Source: Terripilifer sp031921685 (GTDB lineage Bacteria; Pseudomonadota; Alphaproteobacteria; Rhizobiales; Beijerinckiaceae). From it: a DNA stretch of 64,000 nt. The position numbers were made by a program, and so were the translations under genes. Position 1 is the stretch's first letter. Each line of letters opens with the position of its first letter. Location: contig NZ_JAPDHU010000002.1 of the NCBI RefSeq assembly GCF_031921685.1, positions 1 through 64,000 of the forward strand. Reading direction: 5' to 3'. Positions 8,700 through 17,148 of this stretch are shown here, one piece after another. The notes under the pieces were generated by a model that saw only the letters and a program-made list of their open reading frames with translations, was not told where the DNA came from and ran no database searches.

Positions 8700-9070
8700 C
8701 GTCAGCTTCCTACGATGGATCGATTAGCGGCAGCATATGTGCCCGTGATTTCGCTACAATCTAAGGCCTGCCGCATCAGATGTGTCCACTGGCGGCAAAG
8801 TTAGAGTTCCCGGAGGTTAAGGTTGCCGATATTGGCTGACCTTGGAGGGGAGAGCATCAGGCATCGTGGAGAGATTACGGGGCTCCATCAATTTAATTGA
8901 TTGAACGCTATATTTTAGCAGATGAGCTAACGGTGCGTATGAGCAAGAATCTGTTCGTTCTGCTCTATGGCTCATTCGACTGTTAAACCACGGCAGCAGA
9001 TCTGCTCGCGGGCAGCTCAGTATCGATGTCTTCTCAGCACTCTTGTGTAATTGGTGACGTCAGGACCAGT
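8700..9070. other. Intergenic, nothing recognised
   Basis: I find no convincing gene, RNA or terminator in this stretch, which lies between the start of a small minus-strand gene and the end of the oxygenase operon. Confidence 0.5.
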
Positions 9071-10042
9071 TCAATCCAGAGGACCATCGTAATCCATAGA
9101 AACGAAATGGAAGAACAGCGATGTGGAGCTGCACGCGTCCGGCAACACGTCGCGCAAATGGTGGATGACGGTTCCAGGATAGATTAGCCCGTCGCCGAGA
9201 GCCTGATAGACGCCGATGCGGCTACTACTCATATCTAGCTGTAGTGGCCAACAGGTTTCCTTGTCCGGCTCCGGCGAGAAATCGATGCAAACGGCCATTG
9301 TGATCTCACATTGTCGTCGATCGGTATGGCGAGGCAAGCGTGCACCAGGTTGATAAGCGCCGAGATAGACATACGATGGCTTCAGGCGATATCCGACTAC
9401 CTCGCTGACGGGGCCAGCCAATTGCTGATGGAAGAAGCGGGCAACTGGATCGTTGTGCACAACGTATCGCAACCCACTTTGGATATCGCCAAGCTGGAAT
9501 GCGCCGGTGCGAATTTGGTGGCGATAGTAGCGACGCAGGGCCGATAGCTGAAAGGGATGGATAAAGTCGCGCAAGGTCGCAAAACCGAGCGCGTACATGC
9601 GTCGCGCTTCTGCAGTCCGAAGCGACCAAGCCATGGCTCGTCTTTGTAAAGTGCCTTTATCGGTGAGGATGCCAGCATGCCACAGTAGCGATGCGATAGC
9701 GGGCGATAGCCCGCCACCCGACATGAAGTTCCGCAGTTCGCCGATGGACTTGGCGCCAAGAACGAAAGGCACGCTGATTCCCGTGCCGCTATCTGTTGTC
9801 CAGGCCGTCCAAGCATCCTGATAAACAGCATGATTTATCGCGGCAGGAAGATCGACGCGATCTCCGAAGCGGACGGCCGGTGAAATTGCCAATTCGGCAG
9901 CTATCGGGAGTGCCGGCAAAGCATTCAGTTGCCACTGGGGCACAAGATGATCTGGCTGAGCTTCAAGTTCGCAACGAAATACTGTTGAAGCGCCAAGAGG
10001 AGATTCTAAGGTCTCCTCCGTTGTCTGTGCAAGGTCATCCAT
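9071..10042 (-). CDS. 2-oxoglutarate/Fe(II)-type oxygenase-like protein
   Basis: This 323-residue protein has a C-terminal half reading like a double-stranded beta-helix dioxygenase. The facial triad is visible as H239-x-D241 in ARLPRHTDRRQCEIT and a distal His in PGTVIHHLRDVLP (294/295), with Arg297 close behind. The pattern GDGLIYPGTVIHH is typical of phytanoyl-CoA or prolyl-hydroxylase-like folds. The N-terminal 140 residues are not recognised. I chose the ATG at 10042; an in-frame TTG lies 27 bp upstream inside the preceding gene. The gene starts 5 bp after the stop of the proline-rich oxygenase, so the two are almost certainly co-translated. Its likely role is hydroxylation of a partner protein or small molecule; the substrate is unknown. 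Confidence 0.75.
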   Translation of the reverse strand: MDDLAQTTEETLESPLGASTVFRCELEAQPDHLVPQWQLNALPALPIAAELAISPAVRFGDRVDLPAAINHAVYQDAWTAWTTDSGTGISVPFVLGAKSIGELRNFMSGGGLSPAIASLLWHAGILTDKGTLQRRAMAWSLRTAEARRMYALGFATLRDFIHPFQLSALRRYYRHQIRTGAFQLGDIQSGLRYVVHNDPVARFFHQQLAGPVSEVVGYRLKPSYVYLGAYQPGARLPRHTDRRQCEITMAVCIDFSPEPDKETCWPLQLDMSSSRIGVYQALGDGLIYPGTVIHHLRDVLPDACSSTSLFFHFVSMDYDGPLD

Positions 10043-10047
10043 CTCAA

Positions 10048-11910
10048 TCAACCTTTGACATGAATCCAACCATTGACCGTGAAGCGACTGTCATCGAATT
10101 TCTTCGATGGCGCTTTGACAGGGCGTATTTCATGTAGGAGGCCGCTCGGGAAAAAGACGATCCCGTTACGATGAGGCGTGATTGTGCTTTGTCGGGGTGC
10201 TGCCTTGAGCCTCGCCGCATTTTCTGGTGGTTCGTAGAGGCGCAACTCGCCGCCTGAAAATGGCTTCGGCTCGCGATGAAAGAAATACACATAGCTCAGC
10301 AAGCGGGATTTGAAATGACTTCCGCCGTTATCCTGATGGGCGACAAAAAACTCCCCATCGTTGGTTGCGGTGATCTGAACATCGATGGTGTCAAATGCAA
10401 GATTTGGCAGGCTGAAACGACGTGCTACCTCAGGTAAAAGACGGCGAATGTTGTCCTGGAACAATGTCTCAACCTCGTCGGGGTGATCCATGATCACCGA
10501 ACGACGCTGGTTCTGATCAACCACTCCGTTGTTGTTGCCGCGCTGCACCACGCTGGATGGTTTGAACCGGCTCTCATTTTTGCGCACGAATTCAGTGACC
10601 ATTTGGAGCTGAGCTGGCGCCAGAAATTCCTCAAATGTCACGAACTGAAAGATATCGCCGGGAAAGGGAATACCCACACCGGTGGGCGCTTGGGGATTGT
10701 ACTGCGGGCCGTGTGGATCGCGAGGTGGTCCCGGTGGGATCGGTTGCGGCCCTTTCGGATCACTCGGGGGGCCCGGCGGAAGCGGCTGGGGGCCCTTGGG
10801 ATCGCTAGGCGGTCCAGGCGGAATCGGTTGAGGTCCTTTTGGATCGCTTGGTGGCCCAGGCGGGATCGGTTGCGGACCTTTCGGGTCACTTGGCGGTCCA
10901 GGCGGAACCGGTTGTGGGCCCTTGGGGTCGCTTGGCGGTCCCGGCGGGATCGGTTGCGGACCTTTGGGATCGCTTGGTGGTCCCGGCGGGATCGGTTGGG
11001 GGCCTTTCGGATCACTTGGTGGCCCTGGAGGGATAGGCTCCGGTCTGCCGGGGCCTTCTGGATCTTTCGGGCCTGCGTGCGGATCCCAGGGGTTACCAGG
11101 CCCGGCGACGAGAGGCGGGCCTTGTGGAGAGCCAGGGTCCCAAGGCCCCAATGGACCGGACGGACGATGTGGACCGCCCCCCTCCGGGTCCCAAGGATCA
11201 CCAGGGTTATGTGGCCCGGCAACGAGAGGCGGGCCTTGCGGAGAGCCAGGGTCCCAAGGCCCCAATGGACCGGACGGACGATGTGGACCTCCCCCCTCCG
11301 GGTCCCAAGGATCACCAGGATTATGTGGGCCGGCGACGAGAGGCGGGCCTTGTGGAGAGCCAGGGTCCCATGGCCCTAATGGACCAGACGGACGATGGGG
11401 GCCTCCTCCCTCCGGGTCCCAAGGATCACCAGGATTATGTGGCCCGGCGACGAGAGGCGGGCCTTGCGGTCCTTCTGGGTTCCAGGGACCAGGGTTATGC
11501 GGTACGCCACCTTGAGGTTCCACGTGCGGTACCCATGGACGAGGGCCGTCGCGAACTAGGTCAGGCCTAACGGGCGTAGCGGCCCGCGCTACAGGGGCGG
11601 CGTCGGATTGCTGTGCCCAGGGATGAAAGGCATCTGGTACGAAGGAGGCCGTCGCGGATGGCGACGTCTGCGTAGCGTTCCGGGCGATTTCTGCAAGGAT
11701 AGCAATCGCAGTATCACTGCGACCGATGGCACGGCTGGTGACGATACCAGCAATCAGGCCTGTCAGTATTGCATTGAATGAAGTTTGCTCGCCGCGTTTC
11801 TCAATAAGACGAGAGAAAAACTGCAATTCTTCAGGATCAAAATCGAAGTCGCTGCCGCTGAGCAGTTGGTGCAGCAGACCGACCAACGCATTCGGCTTTT
11901 CGTCTCCCAT
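10048..11910 (-). CDS. Prolyl-4-hydroxylase-like oxygenase with proline-rich tandem repeats
   Basis: This protein has 620 residues from the ATG at 11910; a TTG at 11940 is an alternative without a ribosome binding site. The N-terminal 90 residues look helical. Three nearly exact 38-residue repeats (about 150-263; units begin GPPLVAGPHNPGDPWDPEGG) are followed by a bridge and eight 14-residue repeats (about 292-403; P-I-PPGPPSDPKGPQ). The C-terminal 215 residues form a prolyl-4-hydroxylase-type domain with H525-x-D527 (VAHQDNGG), distal H593 (GLLHEIRP) and a 2-oxoglutarate-binding basic residue, probably R609. Family knowledge: such enzymes hydroxylate proline in proteins. The unusual point is that the likely catalytic domain sits on a tract that itself looks like a prolyl-hydroxylase substrate. 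No signal peptide is visible. Confidence 0.85.
   Translation of the reverse strand: MGDEKPNALVGLLHQLLSGSDFDFDPEELQFFSRLIEKRGEQTSFNAILTGLIAGIVTSRAIGRSDTAIAILAEIARNATQTSPSATASFVPDAFHPWAQQSDAAPVARAATPVRPDLVRDGPRPWVPHVEPQGGVPHNPGPWNPEGPQGPPLVAGPHNPGDPWDPEGGGPHRPSGPLGPWDPGSPQGPPLVAGPHNPGDPWDPEGGGPHRPSGPLGPWDPGSPQGPPLVAGPHNPGDPWDPEGGGPHRPSGPLGPWDPGSPQGPPLVAGPGNPWDPHAGPKDPEGPGRPEPIPPGPPSDPKGPQPIPPGPPSDPKGPQPIPPGPPSDPKGPQPVPPGPPSDPKGPQPIPPGPPSDPKGPQPIPPGPPSDPKGPQPLPPGPPSDPKGPQPIPPGPPRDPHGPQYNPQAPTGVGIPFPGDIFQFVTFEEFLAPAQLQMVTEFVRKNESRFKPSSVVQRGNNNGVVDQNQRRSVIMDHPDEVETLFQDNIRRLLPEVARRFSLPNLAFDTIDVQITATNDGEFFVAHQDNGGSHFKSRLLSYVYFFHREPKPFSGGELRLYEPPENAARLKAAPRQSTITPHRNGIVFFPSGLLHEIRPVKAPSKKFDDSRFTVNGWIHVKG
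10702..11037 (-). repeat. Eight 42-bp coding repeats (PPGPPSDPKG tract)
   Basis: Eight tandem 42-bp units each encode 14 residues containing PPGPPSDPKG. The units differ mostly at third positions and at one variable residue (I, V or L), and the last unit is divergent (PPGPPRDPHG). Confidence 0.9.
11122..11463 (-). repeat. Three 114-bp coding repeats
   Basis: Three tandem copies of a 114-bp unit (38 codons) are nearly identical at the DNA level. The landmark CGGC(G/A)ACGAGAGGCGGGCC recurs at 11103, 11217, 11331 and 11445. The low divergence points to recent expansion. Confidence 0.92.
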
Positions 11911-12378
11911 GGAATCCCCCGCCGCCAATAGATCCAACAACGATTAAGTGAATTAGACATTAGACAACCGGCCTACGATATAATCAACGTGCGACTTATC
12001 CAAGATGCAGTTTGAAAGCCTGTCAAGCGGCCTGCCATGAGGTCATGGCACCGTCGTACTTGTCGACTGGTTGTCTGGCACAACCGAGCCAACTGTCTCA
12101 GTGATCAAATCAATTGGCGTGATGGACGAATGATCGATTGCGACGCTGGCCTTGCTGGGCCATCCATGCTTATCGATGCCGTTCTGGCTCTTTTTCCCGT
12201 TAAGTTCGATTAAATATTGAATATCAGGACTTGAGAGGAGAACTGCTGGCTTCTTGTTTATCAATATATGGCAGTGGCGCATTTAACCAAACGCCTAAGG
12301 GCATAAGCGAGCGAGACCCGGTGACACTATGGGCAGCACATCTGTGCACTGGCGGCTCCATACGAACCGTTCTGATTA
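11911..12378. other. Intergenic upstream of the oxygenase operon
   Basis: This stretch probably contains the promoter of the minus-strand oxygenase operon. A minus-strand frame at 12043-12282 would encode 79 residues from an ATG (MRHCHILINKK...), but it has no good ribosome binding site and no recognisable family, so I do not call it a gene. Confidence 0.4.
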
Positions 12379-12407
12379 TAAAAAAAGCTCCGGATTTCTC
12401 CGGAGCT
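12379..12407 (-). terminator. Rho-independent terminator of the cold-shock gene
   Basis: Read on the minus strand, AGCTCCGGA and TCCGGAGCT form a perfect 9-bp stem with a GAAA tetraloop, followed by seven T residues. It lies 70 bp downstream of the cold-shock gene. Confidence 0.92.
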
Positions 12408-12476
12408 CTTGAGACAACCGCTGGAATGCCACCAGTACATCCGTGGCTCGCATCCAAGAGATTACCGCATCTTTGA

Positions 12477-12686
12477 TCAAGCAGCTTGAAGGCGGCCTGC
12501 CGAAGCTTTGCCGCTCCTGCCGTCTGTAACAATTTCGTAGGCCAGCTTTTGACCTTCATTCAGGCCGCGCATGCCCGCTTGTTCAACGGCGGACACATGG
12601 ACGAAAACGTCCTTACCGCCATCATCGGGTTGGATAAATCCGTATCCCTTTTGGTCGTTAAACCACTTCACTGTTCCGGTTGCCAT
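12477..12686 (-). CDS. Cold-shock protein (CspA family)
   Basis: This 69-residue single cold-shock domain has both RNA-binding motifs: RNP1 KGYGFIQ and RNP2 VFVHVSA. The usual opening MATGTVKWFNDQKG is present. GAGGA lies 8 bases before the ATG, and a strong terminator follows. Family knowledge: these small beta-barrels bind single-stranded RNA/DNA and act as RNA chaperones in cold or stationary phase. The roughly 300-bp AT-rich stretch upstream could carry a long structured leader as in other csp genes, but I see no decisive element. Confidence 0.95.
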   Translation of the reverse strand: MATGTVKWFNDQKGYGFIQPDDGGKDVFVHVSAVEQAGMRGLNEGQKLAYEIVTDGRSGKASAGRLQAA

Positions 12687-13221
12687 TTGTAGTCCTCATG
12701 TTGGCGTCTAGGCGCAAGTTATCGTTTGCTGGCGAGAGAACTCGCCAGCAGCAAACATCGAATTTTTCGGGGGAGAGGTAGTAGCGCGCCGAGGCGGGAG
12801 ACAAACAATCAACCAAAAGCCGATGAGCACTTGTATGCGAACATCATGGTCAAATCAAGGTCGAGAACAAAGGCATCGCCGCCGTTAGAATTTGCATGGA
12901 AGAAACTTTCCTAATTGAGTTTTAGAACTCAGCCGTCACAACAGCACGTTTCCCAATTATCGGTCGGATATTCGCGTCGGCCGTCGTCGAAGGCGGTCGC
13001 TAAACATATATGTTGTGAATCTAGCTAAAGTAGCGTCTAGTTCGATTCAGCAATTTCGTTCCGCTAAAAATACCGCTGTTCGTGCGGTTAAGCGCACCGA
13101 TCTCCAAGGTTCTAATTTGACAAACTTGCCGCGCAATCGCGCGCGACATCGCTTGTTGCGTTCCAGAACTTACTTGCCTTTTCTGAATTTCCTAAGCCGC
13201 AACTCAAAAAGGGGCGAACAC
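12687..13221. other. Divergent intergenic region
   Basis: This region lies between the cold-shock gene and the glycosyltransferase gene, which are divergently transcribed. It must contain both promoters. An in-frame extension of the glycosyltransferase back to a GTG at 13015 is possible but reads as a Lys/Arg-rich non-family sequence. Nothing else is recognised. Confidence 0.45.
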
Positions 13222-14142
13222 ATGATTGCTTACCTTATTTTGGTTCATCGATTTCCAGAACAATTCAAACGCATGTTTAGGGCAATCTATGATCCTGAGA
13301 ATATCTACGTGGTTCATGTCGATCTAAAATCGGGCTTAGAACTTGAAGATGATATAGCAAGGTTCTTATCATCTTATCCAAGTGCTGAAATCTTACCAGC
13401 GGAACAGGCAACTTGGGGCGGCTATAGCTTAGTCAACACCGAACTCAGAGGAATGGCACATCTGTTGAAGATGAGTCCGAACTGGAGCCACTTTATCAAT
13501 CTCAGCGGACAAGACTTTCCCATAAAGAGCCAATCCTATATCGCTTCCTATCTCGCTCGCCATGAGGGTCACGAGTTCATAAAAGTTCTTGATCAGAGGG
13601 AAATGCGACCTGAAACCGTCCAGCGAATAAAAGAATATGTCGTCGAGTTAAACGGTGGCATTTACCGAACGGCCGTGCAGCGTAGCTTTTTGTCAGGCGT
13701 AACACCATACATCAGCAATCAGTGGATGATCGTATCTCGTGCCTTCTGCGAATTCGTATGCCACTCGCCTGAAGTTGATAGATATAAGCAGTTCTATCGA
13801 AATACATTCATCTCCGATGAAGGATTCTTCCAAACTGTCATGATGAATACCTCAGCCCACGGCCAGATTATCAATGACGACTTGAGAACAATCGATTGGG
13901 TGCCAGACGGCGATATTAAGCTTAGGCCCCGCACCTTAACGGCAGACGACGCAGAGCAGTTGATTGCCAGTGAAAATCTGTTCGCGAGAAAATTTGATAT
14001 TGGCGTTGACGATGTTGTCCTCGACATCTTGGAAAACCACATTATGGTGACACTTCCTGATGTGCAGGAAAACAATACCGCGTCATTGAAAAGCTCGTTC
14101 GAGGACAGGCGCGGTTTAAAACAAGCCGATCTTGCCTGTTGA
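13222..14142 (+). CDS. Family-14-like glycosyltransferase (core-2/I-branching, xylosyltransferase-like)
   Basis: This protein has 306 residues from the ATG at 13222, which has GGGG 7 bases upstream and gives the typical family opening MIAYLILVHRFPEQFKRMF. Conserved GT14-like blocks are visible: YVVHVDLKSG, ATWGGYSLVNTELRGM, HFINLSGQDFPIKS, SNQWMIVSRAFCEFV and the acidic ISDEGFFQTVMMN. Family knowledge: GT14 enzymes add xylose or GlcNAc to proteins or glycans using nucleotide sugars; the bacterial members are mostly uncharacterised. Its neighbours are two oxygenase-like genes on the opposite strand, which raises the question of hydroxy-amino-acid glycosylation. No signal peptide or membrane segment is evident, so it is probably cytoplasmic. 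Confidence 0.85.
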   Translation: MIAYLILVHRFPEQFKRMFRAIYDPENIYVVHVDLKSGLELEDDIARFLSSYPSAEILPAEQATWGGYSLVNTELRGMAHLLKMSPNWSHFINLSGQDFPIKSQSYIASYLARHEGHEFIKVLDQREMRPETVQRIKEYVVELNGGIYRTAVQRSFLSGVTPYISNQWMIVSRAFCEFVCHSPEVDRYKQFYRNTFISDEGFFQTVMMNTSAHGQIINDDLRTIDWVPDGDIKLRPRTLTADDAEQLIASENLFARKFDIGVDDVVLDILENHIMVTLPDVQENNTASLKSSFEDRRGLKQADLAC

Positions 14143-14354
14143 CTTATCAACATAGCGAACTGTCCCGCGATATCCTTCAATTCGATCCATTTCTTTGCTG
14201 GCAACAGCAAAGATCTACCGCGTGATCAACGAAGGGCATCACTATGATGATAGGAAATGATCGACGCGCGACAACGGTGGGTGACGGACCGATGGAAGCT
14301 TGTCGCAATTGATGCCGGTTAGTGTTTCGCTCAATGAGGTTTCGAACAGCAACC

Positions 14355-14747
14355 ATGCCCACTATAACCGCTCAAATCCGCAAATCTCCTCCAATTCGAG
14401 GGCACGCGTCGGTTCACCTGTTTAATGTGGGGCAGATAGTGCGAATAAAACCCGCGTTTCATGGGCCTCTTTCAAAGCCTACAGAAGTCTATCGCATTAC
14501 CCGCCAATTGCCATCGGACGGCAGTTTGCTTCAGTATCGTATTAAAAGCGATGATGAGACGTATGAGCGTGTGGTGAATGAAGAAGGTCTTGAGGTGGCG
14601 GCAAAGCTACGCTCGTTGGACGAAGATGTATTCATAAATGGGACGTCTGATAACAGCCCTGAGAACAACCGTAGCGATATTGATCGCGAGAGAAAATATA
14701 GAATAGCGGCCTCCTCTCCGCGCAAGCTGCCTAAGAAAAGTATTTGA
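14355..14747 (+). CDS. Conserved hypothetical protein
   Basis: This protein has 130 residues from the ATG at 14355; in-frame starts at 14322 (GTG) and 14334 (ATG) are possible. The core (about 20-70) is VGQIVRIKP through YRITRQLPSDGSLLQYRIKS, a small SH3-like barrel pattern I have met as hypothetical proteins in Bradyrhizobium relatives. The C-terminus is polar and probably disordered. It is followed by another small conserved gene after 4 bp. Function is unknown. Confidence 0.65.
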   Translation: MPTITAQIRKSPPIRGHASVHLFNVGQIVRIKPAFHGPLSKPTEVYRITRQLPSDGSLLQYRIKSDDETYERVVNEEGLEVAAKLRSLDEDVFINGTSDNSPENNRSDIDRERKYRIAASSPRKLPKKSI

Positions 14748-14751
14748 GAGT

Positions 14752-15063
14752 ATGCTTATTCGCGAATACGAAATCGATGCGAAGTTAAAGATCAAAGCGA
14801 TAGAGACGAGGACACTCGAAGGCGGATATGCTGGGCAGGATTCAATGGATGATCAATACGGTCGTCGAATTGAAGTGGATCGTTCTTGGACCGTCTATCA
14901 TGTCTTTAGCGGAATTCCGGCAAACATAGATGGTCAGAGACTGATTGGCCTCCGCCGATCGATGGCGACAAAGCGCATGATATCTCTTAATCAGCACAAT
15001 ACTGAACGGCGAAGGGCGAGAGCCGCGTCGCGAGGTTCAGGTGCTACAACGGTCACTTCGTGA
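14752..15063 (+). CDS. Conserved hypothetical protein
   Basis: This 103-residue protein carries a conserved block, EGGYAGQDSMDDQYGRR followed by DRSWTVYHVFSGIPANIDGQ, of a type I associate with rhizobial hypothetical proteins. It ends in a basic tail. It begins 4 bp after the preceding gene and overlaps the DUF1488 gene by 4 bp (GTGA), so the three form one transcription unit. Function is unknown. Confidence 0.65.
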   Translation: MLIREYEIDAKLKIKAIETRTLEGGYAGQDSMDDQYGRRIEVDRSWTVYHVFSGIPANIDGQRLIGLRRSMATKRMISLNQHNTERRRARAASRGSGATTVTS

Positions 15064-15323
15064 CCTTAATATTTCCAAACCCGAGCCGGACCTTTGATCA
15101 GACACGAAAGGCAATTCGTTTTGCCGGTCACGATGGCGTCTTCGAGATACTGTTTTATGTGGAGGCCGATGTTCTAACCGCAAACAATCAGGGCACCGCA
15201 TCTGAAGCTGAATGCCTCAAGATCTTTGATGCTTTGCGCCCTTCGGTTCAAAAAGCCGCAAGCCTGGCATATTCGAGAGGCCCGCGTCCTTTTTACGTTC
15301 TGAGAGCAGCTGATTTTCGATAG
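15060..15323 (+). CDS. DUF1488 family protein
   Basis: This 87-residue protein matches the DUF1488 pattern: an N-terminal R-x-V/I-R-F-x-G segment (RKAIRFAGHDGVFEILFYV), a central E-x-E-C-L-x-I-F-D-x-x-R helix, and the ending AASLAYSRGPRPFYVLRAADF. Start GTG overlaps the stop of the preceding gene by 4 bp. Family knowledge: DUF1488 is a small proteobacterial family with no established role. Confidence 0.85.
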   Translation: MTLIFPNPSRTFDQTRKAIRFAGHDGVFEILFYVEADVLTANNQGTASEAECLKIFDALRPSVQKAASLAYSRGPRPFYVLRAADFR

Positions 15324-15337
15324 AGCAGGCAAAAGAG

Positions 15338-15775
15338 ATGCATGTAGTTAGTTTTTTCTATGCGCAAGGTGTAGGACGATGGTTCAGCGTCATTGTCTTG
15401 GCGCTCACCACGACTCATGCAATAGCTGAAATTGCCGCGCCGATGCCGCTTACGCTCCGATGCAATGTCCAGGTGAACGGTTGCAATGCCGATGCTTGTA
15501 TCGGCGAAGGGCGAATATCCTTCACGATTAACATAGACAGCGTGAAGGGTGATTATTATTTTCATATAAATGATAGTCGAGGGCGGACCAAAGAGATCAA
15601 TGACAACTTCTTCATCTTAGATAGCGATCATTTTATAAACAGAAAGACGGGCGTTTACTGGAATCAAGGGAAGCCATTTAAGGATCCGAAAATCCGCAAA
15701 CAGGAAAAGTGGAATACCTGGGGTGGCGTCTGTGAGAAGATCGATTTCATACCAGAGCTGCAGAATAAGTTCTGA
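15338..15775 (+). CDS. Exported Cys-containing hypothetical protein
   Basis: This 145-residue protein has a hydrophobic stretch at about 14-30 ending in THAIAEIA, consistent with a signal peptide. The mature part has four cysteines (three clustered in LRCNVQVNGCNADAC and one near the end) that could form disulfides. The middle reads as beta-rich. I do not recognise the family. It follows the DUF1488 gene by 14 bp on the same strand. Confidence 0.6.
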   Translation: MHVVSFFYAQGVGRWFSVIVLALTTTHAIAEIAAPMPLTLRCNVQVNGCNADACIGEGRISFTINIDSVKGDYYFHINDSRGRTKEINDNFFILDSDHFINRKTGVYWNQGKPFKDPKIRKQEKWNTWGGVCEKIDFIPELQNKF

Positions 15776-15797
15776 CTCTCGCCGTCAGGCGATACGC

Positions 15798-16058
15798 TCA
15801 ATCGTCGAGATTATCTGTAAATGAAGCTAAGTATGGTTTTGTCCAAATAGCCCCGTTAACAAGAGTACTTATTTCTGCGTACGTACAATCATTTTTGTTT
15901 GGCACCGCTCCACGTCCCATTCGTTTGAGCTTTTCGGGTGTTGCGAAGCCCGCGACCTCATACCTTTTTAGAAATGGGCAGAATACGCTGAATTTGCGAA
16001 CCATGCGGTAGTCGCCAAATAAACCAGTCATTGGTGAGCTCCCCAGATCTATTCTCAT
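15798..16058 (-). CDS. Hypothetical protein
   Basis: This 86-residue protein has AAGG 5 bases before its ATG. It contains a small hydrophobic/aromatic core (VRKFSVFCPFLKRYEVAGFATPEKLKR) but no motif I recognise. It ends 22 bp from the convergent exported gene. Coding status is supported mainly by the ribosome binding site and the even amino-acid composition. Confidence 0.45.
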   Translation of the reverse strand: MRIDLGSSPMTGLFGDYRMVRKFSVFCPFLKRYEVAGFATPEKLKRMGRGAVPNKNDCTYAEISTLVNGAIWTKPYLASFTDNLDD

Positions 16059-16215
16059 TGCCTTAGACTGGGCGCTAATAGAAGCTTTTCAAAGGCGTTA
16101 AAGGTCCTCGTGATCGCGGACTGTACCTTGGGCGCGGTTTTTGCTTCAGTGCCTCTGACCGATCGCTCGGACATATCAGGTGTTCTTTTGATGCGCGGTA
16201 CGAAAGGACAAATGC

Positions 16216-16602
16216 CTATGTTTTGGCTCCAACTAACGCCGCTGCGCACGCTCTGGCCACATCAAGGTCCGGTTTGCTGCGGCCTGGCAGCGTGGCCCAG
16301 CCACCTCTTGAGATAAAGTTGGTCTGCTGCCAAGCGCTGTCTCTCTTCAATTTGATCAGGCGTTCATCCACGCCAGCCTCTTCGCGAAATTTTTGCACGC
16401 ATATTGGCGACAAGGCAGAGATAACAGCCGCTTCGGCACGGAGCCGAGCAGTTCGCTCAACGGTGTCATTGGTAACCCAGCCCAGCCAATTAAAACCAAT
16501 GATACCAGCCAATACCACTCCTCCGATTAAGCCAAATGTAGCTGACATAACCATTGCTGGAATATGCATAAAAATGTCTCTGGGGTTTGCGATCGGGATC
16601 AC
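16216..16602 (-). CDS. Conserved membrane-anchored hypothetical protein
   Basis: This 128-residue protein has one N-terminal membrane segment (about 11-42) followed by a soluble domain: GWVTNDTVERTARLRAEAAV, then SPICVQKFREE and GGWATLPGRSKPD, then ARACAAAL. I have seen this arrangement as a hypothetical family in Hyphomicrobiales. Two cysteines bracket the domain and may pair. It starts at a GTG that overlaps the stop of the upstream small gene (GTGA). Function is unknown. Confidence 0.7.
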   Translation of the reverse strand: MIPIANPRDIFMHIPAMVMSATFGLIGGVVLAGIIGFNWLGWVTNDTVERTARLRAEAAVISALSPICVQKFREEAGVDERLIKLKRDSAWQQTNFISRGGWATLPGRSKPDLDVARACAAALVGAKT

Positions 16603-16790
16603 TGAGCCTCTTTTCTTGGATTTTGAGGATTCAAAACGGCAACCTCATCATCAATCGGTGCTGGGGGAGCCTGAGGCGGCGTGAGGTTTGGGTGCCGAAA
16701 AAAACGATGGTCGTCGTCAGATTTCTCAGTAGGTAGCACTGGAGAATAAGGGGCAACCGATGGCGTCTCTTTGCTGCGCATGAAACTCAC
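16599..16790 (-). CDS. Small Pro-rich hypothetical protein
   Basis: This 63-residue Pro-rich polar sequence has no recognisable motif. Its stop overlaps the start of the next gene by 4 bp (GTGA), which supports translation coupling and a real gene, although the sequence itself is uninformative. Confidence 0.4.
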   Translation of the reverse strand: MSFMRSKETPSVAPYSPVLPTEKSDDDHRFFRHPNLTPPQAPPAPIDDEVAVLNPQNPRKEAQ

Positions 16791-16847
16791 CCGGACTAAT
16801 GTTTCTAGTGATTAGTCGCGCCGCTGACCTCGCGTGGATTATTCATT

Positions 16848-17063
16848 TCAGGTTCGAATAAATCGCCAGAGCTGGAATCCGCTTTTTCTAATCGATGCTT
16901 CGATGCTTGTTCGAGAAAGACCGTGAGGCGGGGCAGATTCGGCATGCACCGCCCCGGTAAGCGCCCAAGGTCCAAATTTCTTTGGCAATCGCACACCTAG
17001 CGTATCATCGGCAAAAGCTCGCAGGTTGGATTTTACCTCGGAACGGAAAATGTAGAGCCTCAC
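16848..17063 (-). CDS. Small conserved hypothetical protein
   Basis: This 71-residue protein starts at GTG with GAGG about 10 bases upstream. The pattern MRLYIFRSEVKSNLRAFADD, then LPKKFGPW and a final IRKSGFQLWRF, resembles small proteins I have seen in Bradyrhizobium-type genomes. The function is unknown. Confidence 0.65.
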   Translation of the reverse strand: MRLYIFRSEVKSNLRAFADDTLGVRLPKKFGPWALTGAVHAESAPPHGLSRTSIEASIRKSGFQLWRFIRT

Positions 17064-17148
17064 GTCGATACCTCGTCTGTACGCAAGCGCTTTATGGAAG
17101 CCAAAGCGCTATTGAACCGGAATAATGGCTTGCTCGAAACAGTACCTT

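Noticed and set aside
10702..11463. CRISPR or non-coding satellite
   Set aside because: The units are in frame, tandem without spacers, and lie inside an intact reading frame.
10483..11570. Long plus-strand frames rich in Gly/Pro opposite the oxygenase gene
   Set aside because: They mirror the repeat DNA of the minus-strand P4H-like gene. The minus frame has a recognised catalytic domain and the plus frames have none.
12043..12282. 79-residue minus-strand frame upstream of the P4H-like gene
   Set aside because: It has no ribosome binding site and no family resemblance; coding potential is uncertain.
13015..13221. 69-residue N-terminal extension of the GT14-like enzyme
   Set aside because: The family normally begins at the MIAYLILVH strand, and only the ATG at 13222 has a good ribosome binding site.
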